This document shows positions 32,810 to 41,100 of a stretch of DNA of 64,000 bases, piece by piece; the first letter of the stretch is position 1; each line of letters begins with the position of its first letter. The notes beneath the pieces were generated by a model, which was not told where the DNA came from, ran no database searches, and saw nothing but the letters and a program-made list of their open reading frames with translations. The DNA comes from Lentzea californiensis (GTDB lineage Bacteria > Actinomycetota > Actinomycetes > Mycobacteriales > Pseudonocardiaceae): positions 868,001 through 932,000 of the forward strand of contig NZ_JANBBE010000001.1 of assembly GCF_024648825.1 (NCBI RefSeq). The letters run 5' to 3'. A program made the translations under genes and the position numbers.

Positions 32810-32826
32810 CCACGGAAAGCCCGTGG
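32810..32826 (+). promoter_or_regulatory. Possible S6:S18 leader element of rpsF
   Basis: CCACGG-AAAGC-CCGTGG forms a hairpin in the rpsF leader, followed by CCG and a partial outer stem (GAC/GTC). Ribosomal S6:S18 autoregulatory leaders known in many bacteria combine a hairpin with a CCG bulge before rpsF. The match is suggestive only. Confidence 0.3.
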
Positions 32827-32856
32827 CCGCGAGTCCACAGGAGGTGAGTGGTCCTC

Positions 32857-33231
32857 ATGCGTCATTACGAAGTGATGGTCATCCTCGACCCCAGTCTCGA
32901 CGAGCGCACTGTCGCACCGTCGCTCGACACGTTCCTCAACGTCATCCGCACCACGGGCGGAAACGTGGAGAAGGTCGAGGTGTGGGGCAAGCGCCGGTTG
33001 AGCTTCGAGATCAACAAGAGCAGCGAGGGCATCTACGCGGTGCTCGACCTGACCTCGACGCCTGACGCGGTGAAGGAACTGGACCGCCAGCTCGGTCTGC
33101 AGGAGACGGTGCTCCGGACGAAGGTCCTGCGCCGCGAGCCCGCCAAGGCCGCCAAGTTGGCCGCCAAGGCCAAGGCCAAGTCGGACGCCAAGTCGGCCAA
33201 GTCAGCGGCTCGGGCCGCTGCCAGGGCCTGA
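32857..33231 (+). CDS. rpsF: 30S ribosomal protein S6
   Basis: A 124-residue S6 with the typical start [19 protein letters not shown], then [19 protein letters not shown] and [12 protein letters not shown]. An Ala/Lys-rich tail of about 25 residues extends the C-terminus. S6 binds S18 on the central domain of 16S rRNA. The ATG at 32857 matches the mycobacterial start, although a GTG lies closer to the AGGAGG. It is the first gene of rpsF-ssb-rpsR-rplI. Confidence 0.97.
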   Translation: MRHYEVMVILDPSLDERTVAPSLDTFLNVIRTTGGNVEKVEVWGKRRLSFEINKSSEGIYAVLDLTSTPDAVKELDRQLGLQETVLRTKVLRREPAKAAKLAAKAKAKSDAKSAKSAARAAARA

Positions 33232-33260
33232 CGAACCTCGACTAGGGGAGCTCCCAAGAC

Positions 33261-33773
33261 ATGGCTGGTGAGACGACGATCACGGTGGTCGGGAACCTGA
33301 CTGCCGATCCCGAACTGCGCTTTACCCAGTCCGGTGCGGCGGTGGCCAGCTTCACGGTCGCCTCCACGCCCCGCACGTTCGACAAGAATTCGGGCGAGTG
33401 GAAGGACGGCGAAGCGCTGTTCCTGCGGTGCAACGTGTGGCGGCAGGTCGCCGAGAACGTGGCCGAGTCGCTCACCCGCGGTTCGCGAGTGCTCGTCTCC
33501 GGACGGTTGCGCCAGCGTTCCTTCGACACGAAGGAAGGCGAGAAGCGCACTGTCGTGGAGCTTGAGGTCGACGAGATCGGCCCCTCGCTGCGCTACGCGA
33601 CCGCGAAGGTCAACAAGGTCAGCCGTGGAGACGGCGGCGGTGGCGGCGGCTTCGGCGGCGGCGGTGGTCAGCAGTCTCGCGGCGGTGGCGGCGCCGCACC
33701 CGCGGACGACCCGTGGGGTTCTGCCCCGCAGGCCGGTTCCAGCGGTGGCTTCGCCGACGAGCCCCCCTTCTAG
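33261..33773 (+). CDS. ssb: Single-stranded DNA-binding protein
   Basis: A 170-residue SSB. The OB fold spans about residues 1-112 ([57 protein letters not shown]). A Gly-rich disordered linker and the acidic C-terminal tip DEPPF, which recruits replication and repair partners, follow. It binds as a tetramer. The gene lies between rpsF and rpsR as in other actinobacteria; the start follows AGGGGAGCTC. Confidence 0.97.
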   Translation: MAGETTITVVGNLTADPELRFTQSGAAVASFTVASTPRTFDKNSGEWKDGEALFLRCNVWRQVAENVAESLTRGSRVLVSGRLRQRSFDTKEGEKRTVVELEVDEIGPSLRYATAKVNKVSRGDGGGGGGFGGGGGQQSRGGGGAAPADDPWGSAPQAGSSGGFADEPPF

Positions 33774-33831
33774 ACCGACTGCACCGGTCATCCAGTACTT
33801 CACTCATCGCGTATTCAGGAGTTAGAGACAC

Positions 33832-34071
33832 ATGGCCAAGCCGCCTGTGCGCAAGCCCAAGAAGAAGGTCTGCGCCTTCTGCAAGGACAAGAGCGCGTCC
33901 CTGATCGACTACAAGGACACGACGCTGCTCCGCAAGTTCATCTCCGACCGCGGCAAGATCCGTGCCCGCCGCGTCACGGGTAACTGCTCGCAGCACCAGC
34001 GCGACGTCGCTGTTGCCGTGAAGAACGCCCGTGAGATGGCCCTGCTGCCCTACACCTCGACCGCTCGCTAA
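33832..34071 (+). CDS. rpsR: 30S ribosomal protein S18 (zinc-binding C+ form)
   Basis: A 79-residue S18: [38 protein letters not shown] and [25 protein letters not shown]. Cys14, Cys17, Cys52 and His55 form a candidate zinc site, so this is the C+ paralogue. Many actinobacteria also carry a C- copy elsewhere that is used under zinc starvation. It is part of the ribosomal operon. Confidence 0.97.
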   Translation: MAKPPVRKPKKKVCAFCKDKSASLIDYKDTTLLRKFISDRGKIRARRVTGNCSQHQRDVAVAVKNAREMALLPYTSTAR

Positions 34072-34088
34072 GAGAAGGAGACACTGCG

Positions 34089-34541
34089 ATGAAGCTCATC
34101 CTCACCGCTGACGTTTCCGGCCTTGGCGCTCCCGGCGACATCGTCGAGGTCAAGGACGGCTACGGCCGCAACTACCTGCTCCCGCGTGGTCTCGCGATCG
34201 TCGCGACCCGTGGCGCGCAGAAGCAGATCCAGGTCATCACCCGCGCGCAGGACACCCGCCGCGTGCGCGACCTGGACCACGCCAAGGAGATCAAGACCGC
34301 GCTCGAGGGTCTCTCCGTGACGCTCAAGGCCAAGGCCGCCGCCGGCAGCAGCAAGCTGTTCGGCTCGGTCACCACGTCGGACGTGGCGGCTGCCGTCAAG
34401 TCCGCCGGTGGTCCGGTCCTGGACAAGCGCGCCATCGAGCTGCCGGGTCACATCAAGACGACCGGCAAGCACTCGGTCACGGTTCGCCTCCACCCCGAGG
34501 TCACCGTCGCCCTGCCGGTCGAGGTCACTGCCGGCGAGTGA
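34089..34541 (+). CDS. rplI: 50S ribosomal protein L9
   Basis: A 150-residue L9 with the N-terminal rRNA-binding domain ([36 protein letters not shown]), a long connecting helix and the C-terminal domain ([16 protein letters not shown]...[25 protein letters not shown]). It follows AGAAGGAG and is the last gene of the ribosomal operon before a terminator. Confidence 0.97.
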   Translation: MKLILTADVSGLGAPGDIVEVKDGYGRNYLLPRGLAIVATRGAQKQIQVITRAQDTRRVRDLDHAKEIKTALEGLSVTLKAKAAAGSSKLFGSVTTSDVAAAVKSAGGPVLDKRAIELPGHIKTTGKHSVTVRLHPEVTVALPVEVTAGE

Positions 34542-34597
34542 TCATCGGGTTGTCCCCGCCACACGTTGGTGGGGGTGGCCCACGGTTCGGTTTGTGA

Positions 34598-34638
34598 AGC
34601 GCTGCCTACCCGGAATGCTCCGGGTGGGTGGCGCTTTC
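34598..34638 (+). terminator. Terminator after rplI
   Basis: AGCGCTGCCTACCCGG (34598-34613) pairs with CCGGGTGGGTGGCGCT (34620-34635) over all 16 positions if three G-U pairs are allowed in RNA. The loop is 6 nt and TTTC follows. It separates the ribosomal operon from dnaB, which therefore needs its own promoter. Confidence 0.75.
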
Positions 34639-34672
34639 GCTCGTTCGGACCAGCGTAAATCTGTCCACTTCC

Positions 34673-34897
34673 TGTGGATAAACGGCTCGTCCAGCCTGGC
34701 GGCGACACGCCGACGAAGGTGTTTTTCGCGACACGCCGAGGCTGTGGCACACAACTTTTTCCACAACTTGTACACAGCCTCTGAGCTGCAGTTACTTCTG
34801 TCACTCCACTGGTTGTCAACAGGTTGTCCCCAGCGCCGTGACCCCTGTGAGCAACCATCCACAGGTTGTCCCCCAGTTGTCCACAGGGCGATCCACA
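34673..34897. promoter_or_regulatory. Cluster of DnaA boxes upstream of dnaB
   Basis: The 500-bp gap before dnaB holds TTATCCACA on the minus strand (34673-34681), an exact consensus box, and TTGTCCACA (34877-34885), the exact actinobacterial form. Single-mismatch boxes are TTTTCCACA (34757), TTGTACACA (34768), TTGTCAACA (34813) and TTGTCCCCA (34824). Weaker two-mismatch copies lie at 34661, 34855, 34866 and 34889. A weak promoter (TTGCTT at 34905, TAGCGT at 34929, 18-bp spacer) follows. DnaA titration or DnaA control of dnaB is inferred. Confidence 0.65.
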
Positions 34898-35050
34898 CGC
34901 TGGTTTGCTTGCTCCGGACGGGTCCCTCTAGCGTCGCTGTCAGGGCGAGGCCATCGCACAGCGTGGCCGCCCGAAATTGTCGGTGCCGCGCGGTACAACT
35001 AGGTGATCCAGGCACCGGCTCTCGACTTTCTTCGCAGGGGTGATTCGGCA

Positions 35051-37102
35051 GTGGCGCTCGTGGACGACCGGGGCATGGCGGAGCCCGCATTCGAGCGTCA
35101 GCCGCCCCAGGACCTCGCGGCGGAGCAGTCCGTTCTCGGCGGCATGCTGCTGTCCAAGGACGCGATCGCGGACGTCATCGAGGCGCTCGCGCCGAACGAC
35201 TTCTACCGCCCCGCGCACCAGGCGATCTACGACTGCATCCTCGACCTGTACGGCCGCGGCGAGCCCGCCGACCCGATCACCATCTCGGCCGAGCTCGAAC
35301 GCCGCGGCGAGTTGCTGCGCGTCGGTGGCGCGCCGTACCTGCACACGTTGATCGCGACGGTCCCCACGGCCGCGAACGCCGGCTACTACGCCGAGATCGT
35401 GGCCGAGAAAGCGGTGCTGCGCCGTCTGGTCGAGGCCGGCACGCGCATCGTGCAGCTCGGTTACAACGGTGCCGAGGGCGCGGACGTCGACGAGGTGGTC
35501 GACCGGGCGCAGGCCGCGATCTACGAGGTCACCGACCGCCGCACCACCGAGGACTACGTGGCCCTCGAGGACCTGCTGCAGCCGACCATGGACGAGATCG
35601 ACGCGATCGCGTCCCGCGGCGGCATGTCGCAGGGCATCCCGACGGGCTTCGCCGACCTCGACGCCCTGACCAACGGCCTGCACGGCGGCCAGATGATCAT
35701 CGTCGCGGCCCGCCCCGGTGTCGGCAAGGCGCTCGCCCTGGACACCCCGCTGCCCACGCCGTCCGGCTGGACGACGATGGGCGCCGTGTCGGTGGGCTCG
35801 TTCCTGATCGGCGCCGACGGCCGTCCGACCAGGGTGGTCGCCGCGACCGAGGTGATGACGGGCCGTCCGTGCTTCGAGGTCGAGTTCTCCGACGGCACCG
35901 TGATCGTGGCCGACGCCGAGCACCAGTGGCTGACGGAGTCATGCAGCGAGACCGGCGGCTTCTGGGCGATCCGCACCACCGCGCAGCTGTTCGAGCGGGT
36001 CGGCCTGTGCCGCATGTTCGTCCGGCTGTCCGCGGCCTGGGAGCTGCCCACCGCGTCATTGCCGCTGTCCCCGCGCGCGCTGGGCCTGTTCCTGTCCGGC
36101 CTGGGCGACCTGGAACTGACCGACGACGAACTGCGCGTCGCCAAGGAACTCGACCTGGCCGACGACCCGCACATCCCCGCCGCGTACCTGCGCGCGTCCC
36201 ACAAGCAGCGCGCGGAACTGCTGGCCGCACTGCAGATCGACGGCCGCTTCGCCCGCCTGCGCCGCGACGTCGACGAACTGATCGCGGGCCTGGGCGAGCA
36301 CGCCCAGGTGGAGATCGTCGCGGTCCGCCCAGTCGCCTCCGTCCCGGTGAGGTGCGTGGAGGTCGACAACCACGACCACCTGTACCTCGCGGGCGAGACG
36401 ATGATCCCGACCCACAACTCGACGCTGGGCCTCGACTTCGCCAGGTCGTGCTCGGTCAAGCACGGCATGACCAGCGCCATCTTCAGCCTGGAAATGAGCC
36501 GCACGGAAATCGTCATGCGCATGCTCTCCGCCGAGGCGCGCATCCGCCTCAGCGACATGCGAGGCGGCACGATGAGCGACGACGACTGGACCCGCCTGGC
36601 CCGCCGCATGAGCGAGATCAGCGAGGCACCGCTCTTCGTGGACGACAGCCCGAACCTCACCATGATGGAGATCAGGGCCAAGGCCCGCCGCCTCAAGCAG
36701 CGCCACGACCTCAAGCTCGTGGTGGTCGACTACCTCCAGCTGATGTCGTCGGGCAAGAAGACGGAGTCGCGCCAGCAGGAAGTCTCGGAGTTCTCCCGAA
36801 ACCTCAAGCTGATCGCCAAGGAACTCCACGTCCCGGTGATCGCGATCTCCCAGCTCAACCGAGGCCCGGAACAGCGAACAGACAAGCGCCCGATGCTCTC
36901 CGACCTCCGTGAGTCGGGCTCCCTGGAGCAGGACGCCGACATGGTCATCCTGGTCAACCGCCCAGACGCCTGGGAACGCGACGACCCGCGCGCCGGCGAG
37001 GCCGACCTGATCATCGCCAAGCACCGCGCGGGGCCGACCGCGACCATCGTCGTGGCGCACCAGCTGCACTACAGCCGCTTCACGGACCTGGCCCAGACGT
37101 AA
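35051..37102 (+). CDS. dnaB: Replicative DNA helicase DnaB, with in-frame intein
   Basis: A 683-codon gene for the hexameric replicative helicase. The N-terminal domain includes RQPPQDLAAEQSVLGGMLLSKDAIADV, the typical actinobacterial start. The RecA-like domain is split at Walker A: ARPGVGK is followed by a 230-residue intein and then STLGLDFARSC. Removing the intein leaves 453 residues, a normal DnaB length. Walker B is in LVVVDYLQLM, and SQLNRGPEQRTDKRPMLSDLRESGSLEQDAD is intact, so the second intein site used in Mycobacterium tuberculosis is empty. GTG 35051 is preferred over GTG 35003 because family homology begins soon after it. The helicase must depend on protein splicing to bind ATP. 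Confidence 0.95.
   Translation: MALVDDRGMAEPAFERQPPQDLAAEQSVLGGMLLSKDAIADVIEALAPNDFYRPAHQAIYDCILDLYGRGEPADPITISAELERRGELLRVGGAPYLHTLIATVPTAANAGYYAEIVAEKAVLRRLVEAGTRIVQLGYNGAEGADVDEVVDRAQAAIYEVTDRRTTEDYVALEDLLQPTMDEIDAIASRGGMSQGIPTGFADLDALTNGLHGGQMIIVAARPGVGKALALDTPLPTPSGWTTMGAVSVGSFLIGADGRPTRVVAATEVMTGRPCFEVEFSDGTVIVADAEHQWLTESCSETGGFWAIRTTAQLFERVGLCRMFVRLSAAWELPTASLPLSPRALGLFLSGLGDLELTDDELRVAKELDLADDPHIPAAYLRASHKQRAELLAALQIDGRFARLRRDVDELIAGLGEHAQVEIVAVRPVASVPVRCVEVDNHDHLYLAGETMIPTHNSTLGLDFARSCSVKHGMTSAIFSLEMSRTEIVMRMLSAEARIRLSDMRGGTMSDDDWTRLARRMSEISEAPLFVDDSPNLTMMEIRAKARRLKQRHDLKLVVVDYLQLMSSGKKTESRQQEVSEFSRNLKLIAKELHVPVIAISQLNRGPEQRTDKRPMLSDLRESGSLEQDADMVILVNRPDAWERDDPRAGEADLIIAKHRAGPTATIVVAHQLHYSRFTDLAQT
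35729..36418 (+). other. Class 3 intein in the DnaB Walker A loop, decayed homing endonuclease
   Basis: Residues 227-456 of DnaB. The intein starts with Ala (ALALDTPLPTPSGWTTMG) instead of Cys or Ser. It has the class 3 WCT set: Trp67 in AEHQWLT (block B), Cys209 in VRCVEV (block F position 4) and Thr228 before the terminal His229-Asn230, with Ser as +1. Class 3 inteins start splicing from the block F Cys. The middle (about 75-195) keeps traces of a LAGLIDADG endonuclease, LGLFLSGLGD and HIPAAYLRAS...LLAALQIDG. Both catalytic motifs are degraded, so homing should be lost while splicing looks intact. Confidence 0.9.
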
Positions 37103-37285
37103 GCCGACGCCTGCCTCAACGGCATTGCAACGGTGCGGCGGCGATGTCCTGAGGTCGGGAACGAGGCCAGTCCCGGCTACGTCGTCGCCGATGTCAGCGC
37201 TGCCGGGTCCGCGGCCGCCGGCCACAACGCCGCGATCTCGCCCGCCGGGCCGACCGACGCAGACACTCGCACGTGGACCAGCGGG

Positions 37286-37888
37286 CTACGGCTTGCGGGG
37301 TTCGAGGCCGCGCAACGCCGTGTCCACCACCTGGTCCACGTAGTGGTGAGTCAGCGGGCCAGTCCGCTGCAGCCACCGGTTGAGGACCGGACCGAACAGC
37401 ATGTCGATCGCCACCTCGAGCTCGACGTCTTCAGCGAGCTGCCCAGCGCGCTGTGCCGCGCGGAGGCGCTCCTTCTTCAGTTCCCGCATCGGCTTTTCCA
37501 GTCGCGCCACGTACTCGCCGGCCAGCAAGTGATCGTTGACGATCTCGACGTGCATGGCGCGCATGGCCTTGTCGTAGCGCGGATCGTCCAGTTCATCGAC
37601 CGTGGCCCGCAGTACCAGTTTCAGGTCTGCGGCCAGATCGCCGGTGTCCGGCAGGGCGGCGGTCTCGCCGTCACCTGCGAAGGCCAGGAAGGCCTCGAAG
37701 ATCAGCGAACCCTTTGACGCCCACCACCGGTAGATCGTCTGTTTGCCGACTCCGGCCCTGCGGGCGATGCCTTCGATGGTGAGCTTCGGATAGCCCACCT
37801 CCCCGAGGAGGTCGATGGCTGCGGTGAGGATGGCGCGCCGCGTTGCATCGCTGCGTCGGTTGGGGTCTGGGACACCTGGCATGGGCAT
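37286..37888 (-). CDS. TetR-family regulator
   Basis: A 200-residue regulator. The helix-turn-helix is RAILTAAIDLLGEVGYPKLTIEGIARRAGVGKQTIYRWW, with the recognition helix around GKQTIYRWWASKG (about 47-60). The C-terminal domain is of the TetR_C_11 type. It is divergent from a short SDR stub, and two large palindromes lie between them. Regulators of this type usually repress a divergent SDR together with themselves. Here the target appears deleted, leaving an orphan repressor with its operators. The start is ATG 37888, with a second ATG two codons downstream as an alternative. Confidence 0.9.
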   Translation of the reverse strand: MPMPGVPDPNRRSDATRRAILTAAIDLLGEVGYPKLTIEGIARRAGVGKQTIYRWWASKGSLIFEAFLAFAGDGETAALPDTGDLAADLKLVLRATVDELDDPRYDKAMRAMHVEIVNDHLLAGEYVARLEKPMRELKKERLRAAQRAGQLAEDVELEVAIDMLFGPVLNRWLQRTGPLTHHYVDQVVDTALRGLEPRKP

Positions 37889-37907
37889 GACTCATCCTAG
37901 TAAGCGA

Positions 37908-37990
37908 CGAGACGAGACGTCTCGTCTTGCCAAGTGCTCGCATGTGGCGGCGTGCTTCGCCTCATCAACGAGACGAGACGTCTCGTCTCG
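37908..37990. promoter_or_regulatory. Twin palindromic TetR operators
   Basis: Two copies of a 22-bp palindrome built on CGAGACGAGAC|GTCTCGTCTCG lie at 37908-37929 (one mismatch) and 37969-37990 (perfect), centre to centre 61 bp, close to six helical turns. One is next to the TetR start and the other is 20 bp before the SDR stub. They are probably bound cooperatively by the adjacent TetR protein. Confidence 0.75.
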
Positions 37991-38010
37991 CCAGAGAGGG
38001 GAACGGGAAG

Positions 38011-38061
38011 ATGACTGCTTCAGCCTCACCACGAGTTTGGATCGTCACCGGAGCTGGCACG
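38011..38061 (+). pseudogene. Truncated SDR gene: first 17 codons only
   Basis: After GGGGAACGGGAAG an ATG opens MTASASPRVWIVTGAGT, the typical N-terminus and first half of the nucleotide-binding loop of a short-chain dehydrogenase. Homology stops there: the next codons read KSPRTALSPS and run into the terminator hairpin of the convergent gene. The promoter, twin operators and ribosome-binding site are intact, so a deletion has probably removed the body of a TetR-regulated SDR. Confidence 0.6.
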
Positions 38062-38079
38062 AAATCCCCCCGAACGGCA

Positions 38080-38117
38080 CTGAGCCCCAGCGACACCGTC
38101 GTGTCGCTGGGGCTCAG
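38080..38117. terminator. 17-bp perfect terminator hairpin
   Basis: The left arm starts CTGAGCCCCAGCG and is perfectly complementary over 17 bp to the right arm, with a CGTC loop. It lies 55 bp past the stop codon of the giant minus-strand gene and just after the SDR stub, so it can serve both directions. Confidence 0.8.
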
Positions 38118-38133
38118 CTTCTTACCGGAGGGA

Positions 38134-38176
38134 GGGTGTTACGTACTGCGGGGTGTTACGTGGTGCTGGGTGTTAC
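38134..38176. repeat. Three GGGTGTTAC units at 17-bp spacing
   Basis: GGGTGTTAC occurs at 38134, 38151 and 38168, exactly 17 bp apart; the bases between the copies are only partly conserved. The third copy contains the stop codon of the giant gene. It is probably a slippage-derived tandem repeat. Confidence 0.6.
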
Positions 38177-41100
38177 AGCGAGCCGGTCACCTTCTGGAAC
38201 AGGTTGGCCGGGTCGATCATGGCGAGCGCCGGGGCGAACGGCAGCTGCGGCAGCGAACGCTCGCCGGCCTTCGGGGCCAGACCCTGGGTCGGGTTCAGGC
38301 TGAGACCCGAGAGGGAGGCCGGGCCGTCGACGGGCAGCGCGGGCAGCGAACGCTCGGTGGGCAGCGCGGGCAGCTGCACCGGCACCGGCAGCGCCGGGGC
38401 GGTCACCGGGAGGGACGGCAGCGAACGCCCGGTGGCGCCGGCCGGGATCAGGCCCTTCGCGGCGTCGAGCAGCTGGCCCAGGGGCAGGCCCTGGATGTTC
38501 GGCGTGACGTTGCCGGTGCCACCGTTCAGCGGCAGGGCGGAGCGCTCCTTCGCCACACCGGGCAGACCCTGGAGGGGCGTCTTGGCCAGGCCCTGGGTCA
38601 GACCCTTCGTGAGGCCCTGGGTCAGACCCTCGGTGAGAGCCTGGGTGGGCAGAGCCTTGGTCAGGCCCTGCGTGGGCAGACCCTTGGTCAGGCCCTGCGT
38701 GGGCAGACCCTTGGTCACGCCCTGCGTGGGCACACCCTTGGTGGGCACACCCTTGGTGAGACCCTGGGTGGGCACACCCTTGGTGAGACCCTGCGTGGGC
38801 AGACCTTTGGTCAGGCCCTGGGTGGGCAGACCCTTGGTGAGACCCTGCGTGGGCAGACCCTTGGTGAGACCCTGCGTGGGCAGACCCTTGGTCAGGCCCT
38901 GCGTGGGCAGACCCTGGGTGGTGGGCAGGCCCTGGATGGGCAGCTGGCCGACCAGAGCCGCCAGGTCAGCCGGGTTCGGGAGCTGGTTGATCGGCAGCTT
39001 GCTGTCGAGACCGTGGAACGTCGGAACCTGGTTGGCCTTCATCAGGCTGTCGACGCCCTTGGGGAGCTCCAGGCCCTTGAGCTGCGTGGCGCGCAGGGGG
39101 CCGTCGGTGTCCTCGCCGGTGAGCTGCGTGTCGTCGCTCGTGCCCAGCGTGGTCGCCTGGCCGACGACCTCAACGGGGATGCGCGCGAGCTTGGCAGCCG
39201 CCTCGACCGGGACGTGCATGTCGCGAGCGGTCAGCGGGCCGCTGCCCTCGGTGGCGGTCTCGCCGCCGGCCTGGGTGTGCGAGGCCTTGTCGGTGACCGT
39301 CGTGGCGTTGCCCGCGACCGCGACCGCGTCCGCGTACACGCCGGCGAAGGCGTTGGCGGGGACGTTGACCAGGTTGCCGGAGACCGAAGCGTCGTCAGCC
39401 GAGGTGTGGCTGTCGTCACCGGACACGACGTTGGTGGCGGACACCACGTCGGAGTTGGTGATACCGGCCGCGGAGACCGTGTTGCCCGGAACGGCCGGGA
39501 GCACTGCCGGCTGCGCGCCGATGAGGTTGCCGGCGACGGCACCCTTGTCACCGTTGCTGTTGACGTCGCCGCCGGCGACCGAGCTGAGGTCGTTGGTGGC
39601 CGTCGAGTTGACGTTGCCGCCGCCGCCGACCGACCAGCCGAGCACCTGGGTGCCGGTCGCGACCGGGGCCGACACGACGTTGCCCGCGATGGAGCCCTGC
39701 TTGCCGGTGGTGAGGGCGTCGCCGCCGGCCTTCATGTCGGTGGAGTTGACGCCCGTGGTGTCGTTGTTGCCCACCAGGGTGACGCCGTCGGCGAAGACCT
39801 GGGCCGGCGTCGAGGTCGGGACCTGGACGATGTTGCCGGACGCCGAGCTCTTCTTGCCGGTCGCGTGGGGCGCGTCGCCCGCGACGACCGTGGTGTCGTT
39901 CGCCGCGTCCGACGTGGTGTTGCCCACGAGGCCGGCGGTGACGGCGAAGACCTGCGGGGCGACCGCGGTCGGCGCGGTCACGACGTTGCTGGAGACCGTG
40001 CCGCGGTCGTCCTGGGTGTTCGGGGTGCCACCGGACTGGACCAGCTTGACCTCGTCGGCCGAGCCGGCGGCCTGGCCACCGACAGCGGCGGCGAGACCGT
40101 AGACCTCGGCGGGCGCGGCGAGCGGGGTGGAGGCGATGTTGCCCGAGCCGACCGAGTCGTTGCCCGTCGTGCCCTGGTAGCCGGAGGTGACCGACTTGAC
40201 GTCGTTCTCGCAGGTACCAGCGGCCTGGCCGGCGAGCGTGGCACCGTTGCCGCACACGTCCACGGCCGTGGCCGGGGGAACGTCCGCGATGTTGCCCGAG
40301 AGCACGGACTTGTCGCCGACGGTGAAGGACTGGCCACCGGCGGTCGAGTTCGCCTCGTTCGAGTGGTCGGTCAGCGCGTTGCCGACCAGGGACGCGCCGT
40401 TGCCGCCCGCGGCGACGGGCAGCGAGATGGGCGCGCCGGCGATGTTGCCGGACCCCGTGGAGCCGTGGCCCGTGGTGTGGTGCGAGCCACCGGCGCGCGA
40501 GTCGTTGACCGTGTCGCTGACGGCGGCGGCGTTGCCACCGGCGGCGGCGGCGTTGTCGTCGACCGTGATCGGGCCGGCGAGCGCGGGCTCGGCGATGTTG
40601 CCGGCGAGCGTGGCGGGGTCGCCGTTGGTGAAGGTCTTGCCGCCGGCGTACGCGGCACCGGTCTGCGTCGAGTCCGTGGCGGCGTTGCCCGCGGCGGCGG
40701 CCGAGTTGCCGTTCACCTCGAACAGCGGCGCCAGCGGGATCGGCGCGGCGTTGCCGGAGATCGAGCCGTTCTTGCCGCTCGTGACGACGTCGCCCTCGGA
40801 GGAGGCGAACGTGTCGGCGGAGGAGTTGCCCTCGGCGATGCCCGCCGCGCCCACGCCGTTGCCGGTGACCTGAACCGGGGTCGCACCGCGCTCGGCCACG
40901 ACGTTGCCGGACATGGTGCCCTTTTCACCACTGGTGGTGATGTCGCCGCCGGTCGTCGAGACCTGCTTGGCGTCGGTCGTGTTGGTCTCGGCGTTGCCGC
41001 CCGCCCCGACCGCGTTGCCGGTGGCCTGGACCGGGAGCACGTGGTCGACGGCGACGACGTTGCCGGCGAGAGCCTGGCCGGCGCCATCGGTGACGACGGT

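Noticed and set aside
34661..34897. The DnaA-box cluster as the chromosomal origin itself
   Set aside because: dnaA and dnaN are absent, boxes are fewer and less perfect than in known actinobacterial oriC regions, and there is no AT-rich unwinding stretch.
36079..36245. Active LAGLIDADG homing endonuclease in the intein
   Set aside because: Both motifs are degenerate (LGLFLSGLGD, LLAALQIDG) and the domain is shortened, so cleavage activity is unlikely.
37103..37285. Possible short coding remnant between dnaB and the TetR gene
   Set aside because: Open frames exist on both strands but none has a ribosome-binding site, domain or credible composition; nothing could be supported here.
38554..38913. 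Regular 27-bp direct repeats that could suggest a CRISPR array
   Set aside because: There are no unique spacers, the repeats are contiguous and in frame with a secreted protein, and no cas genes are present.
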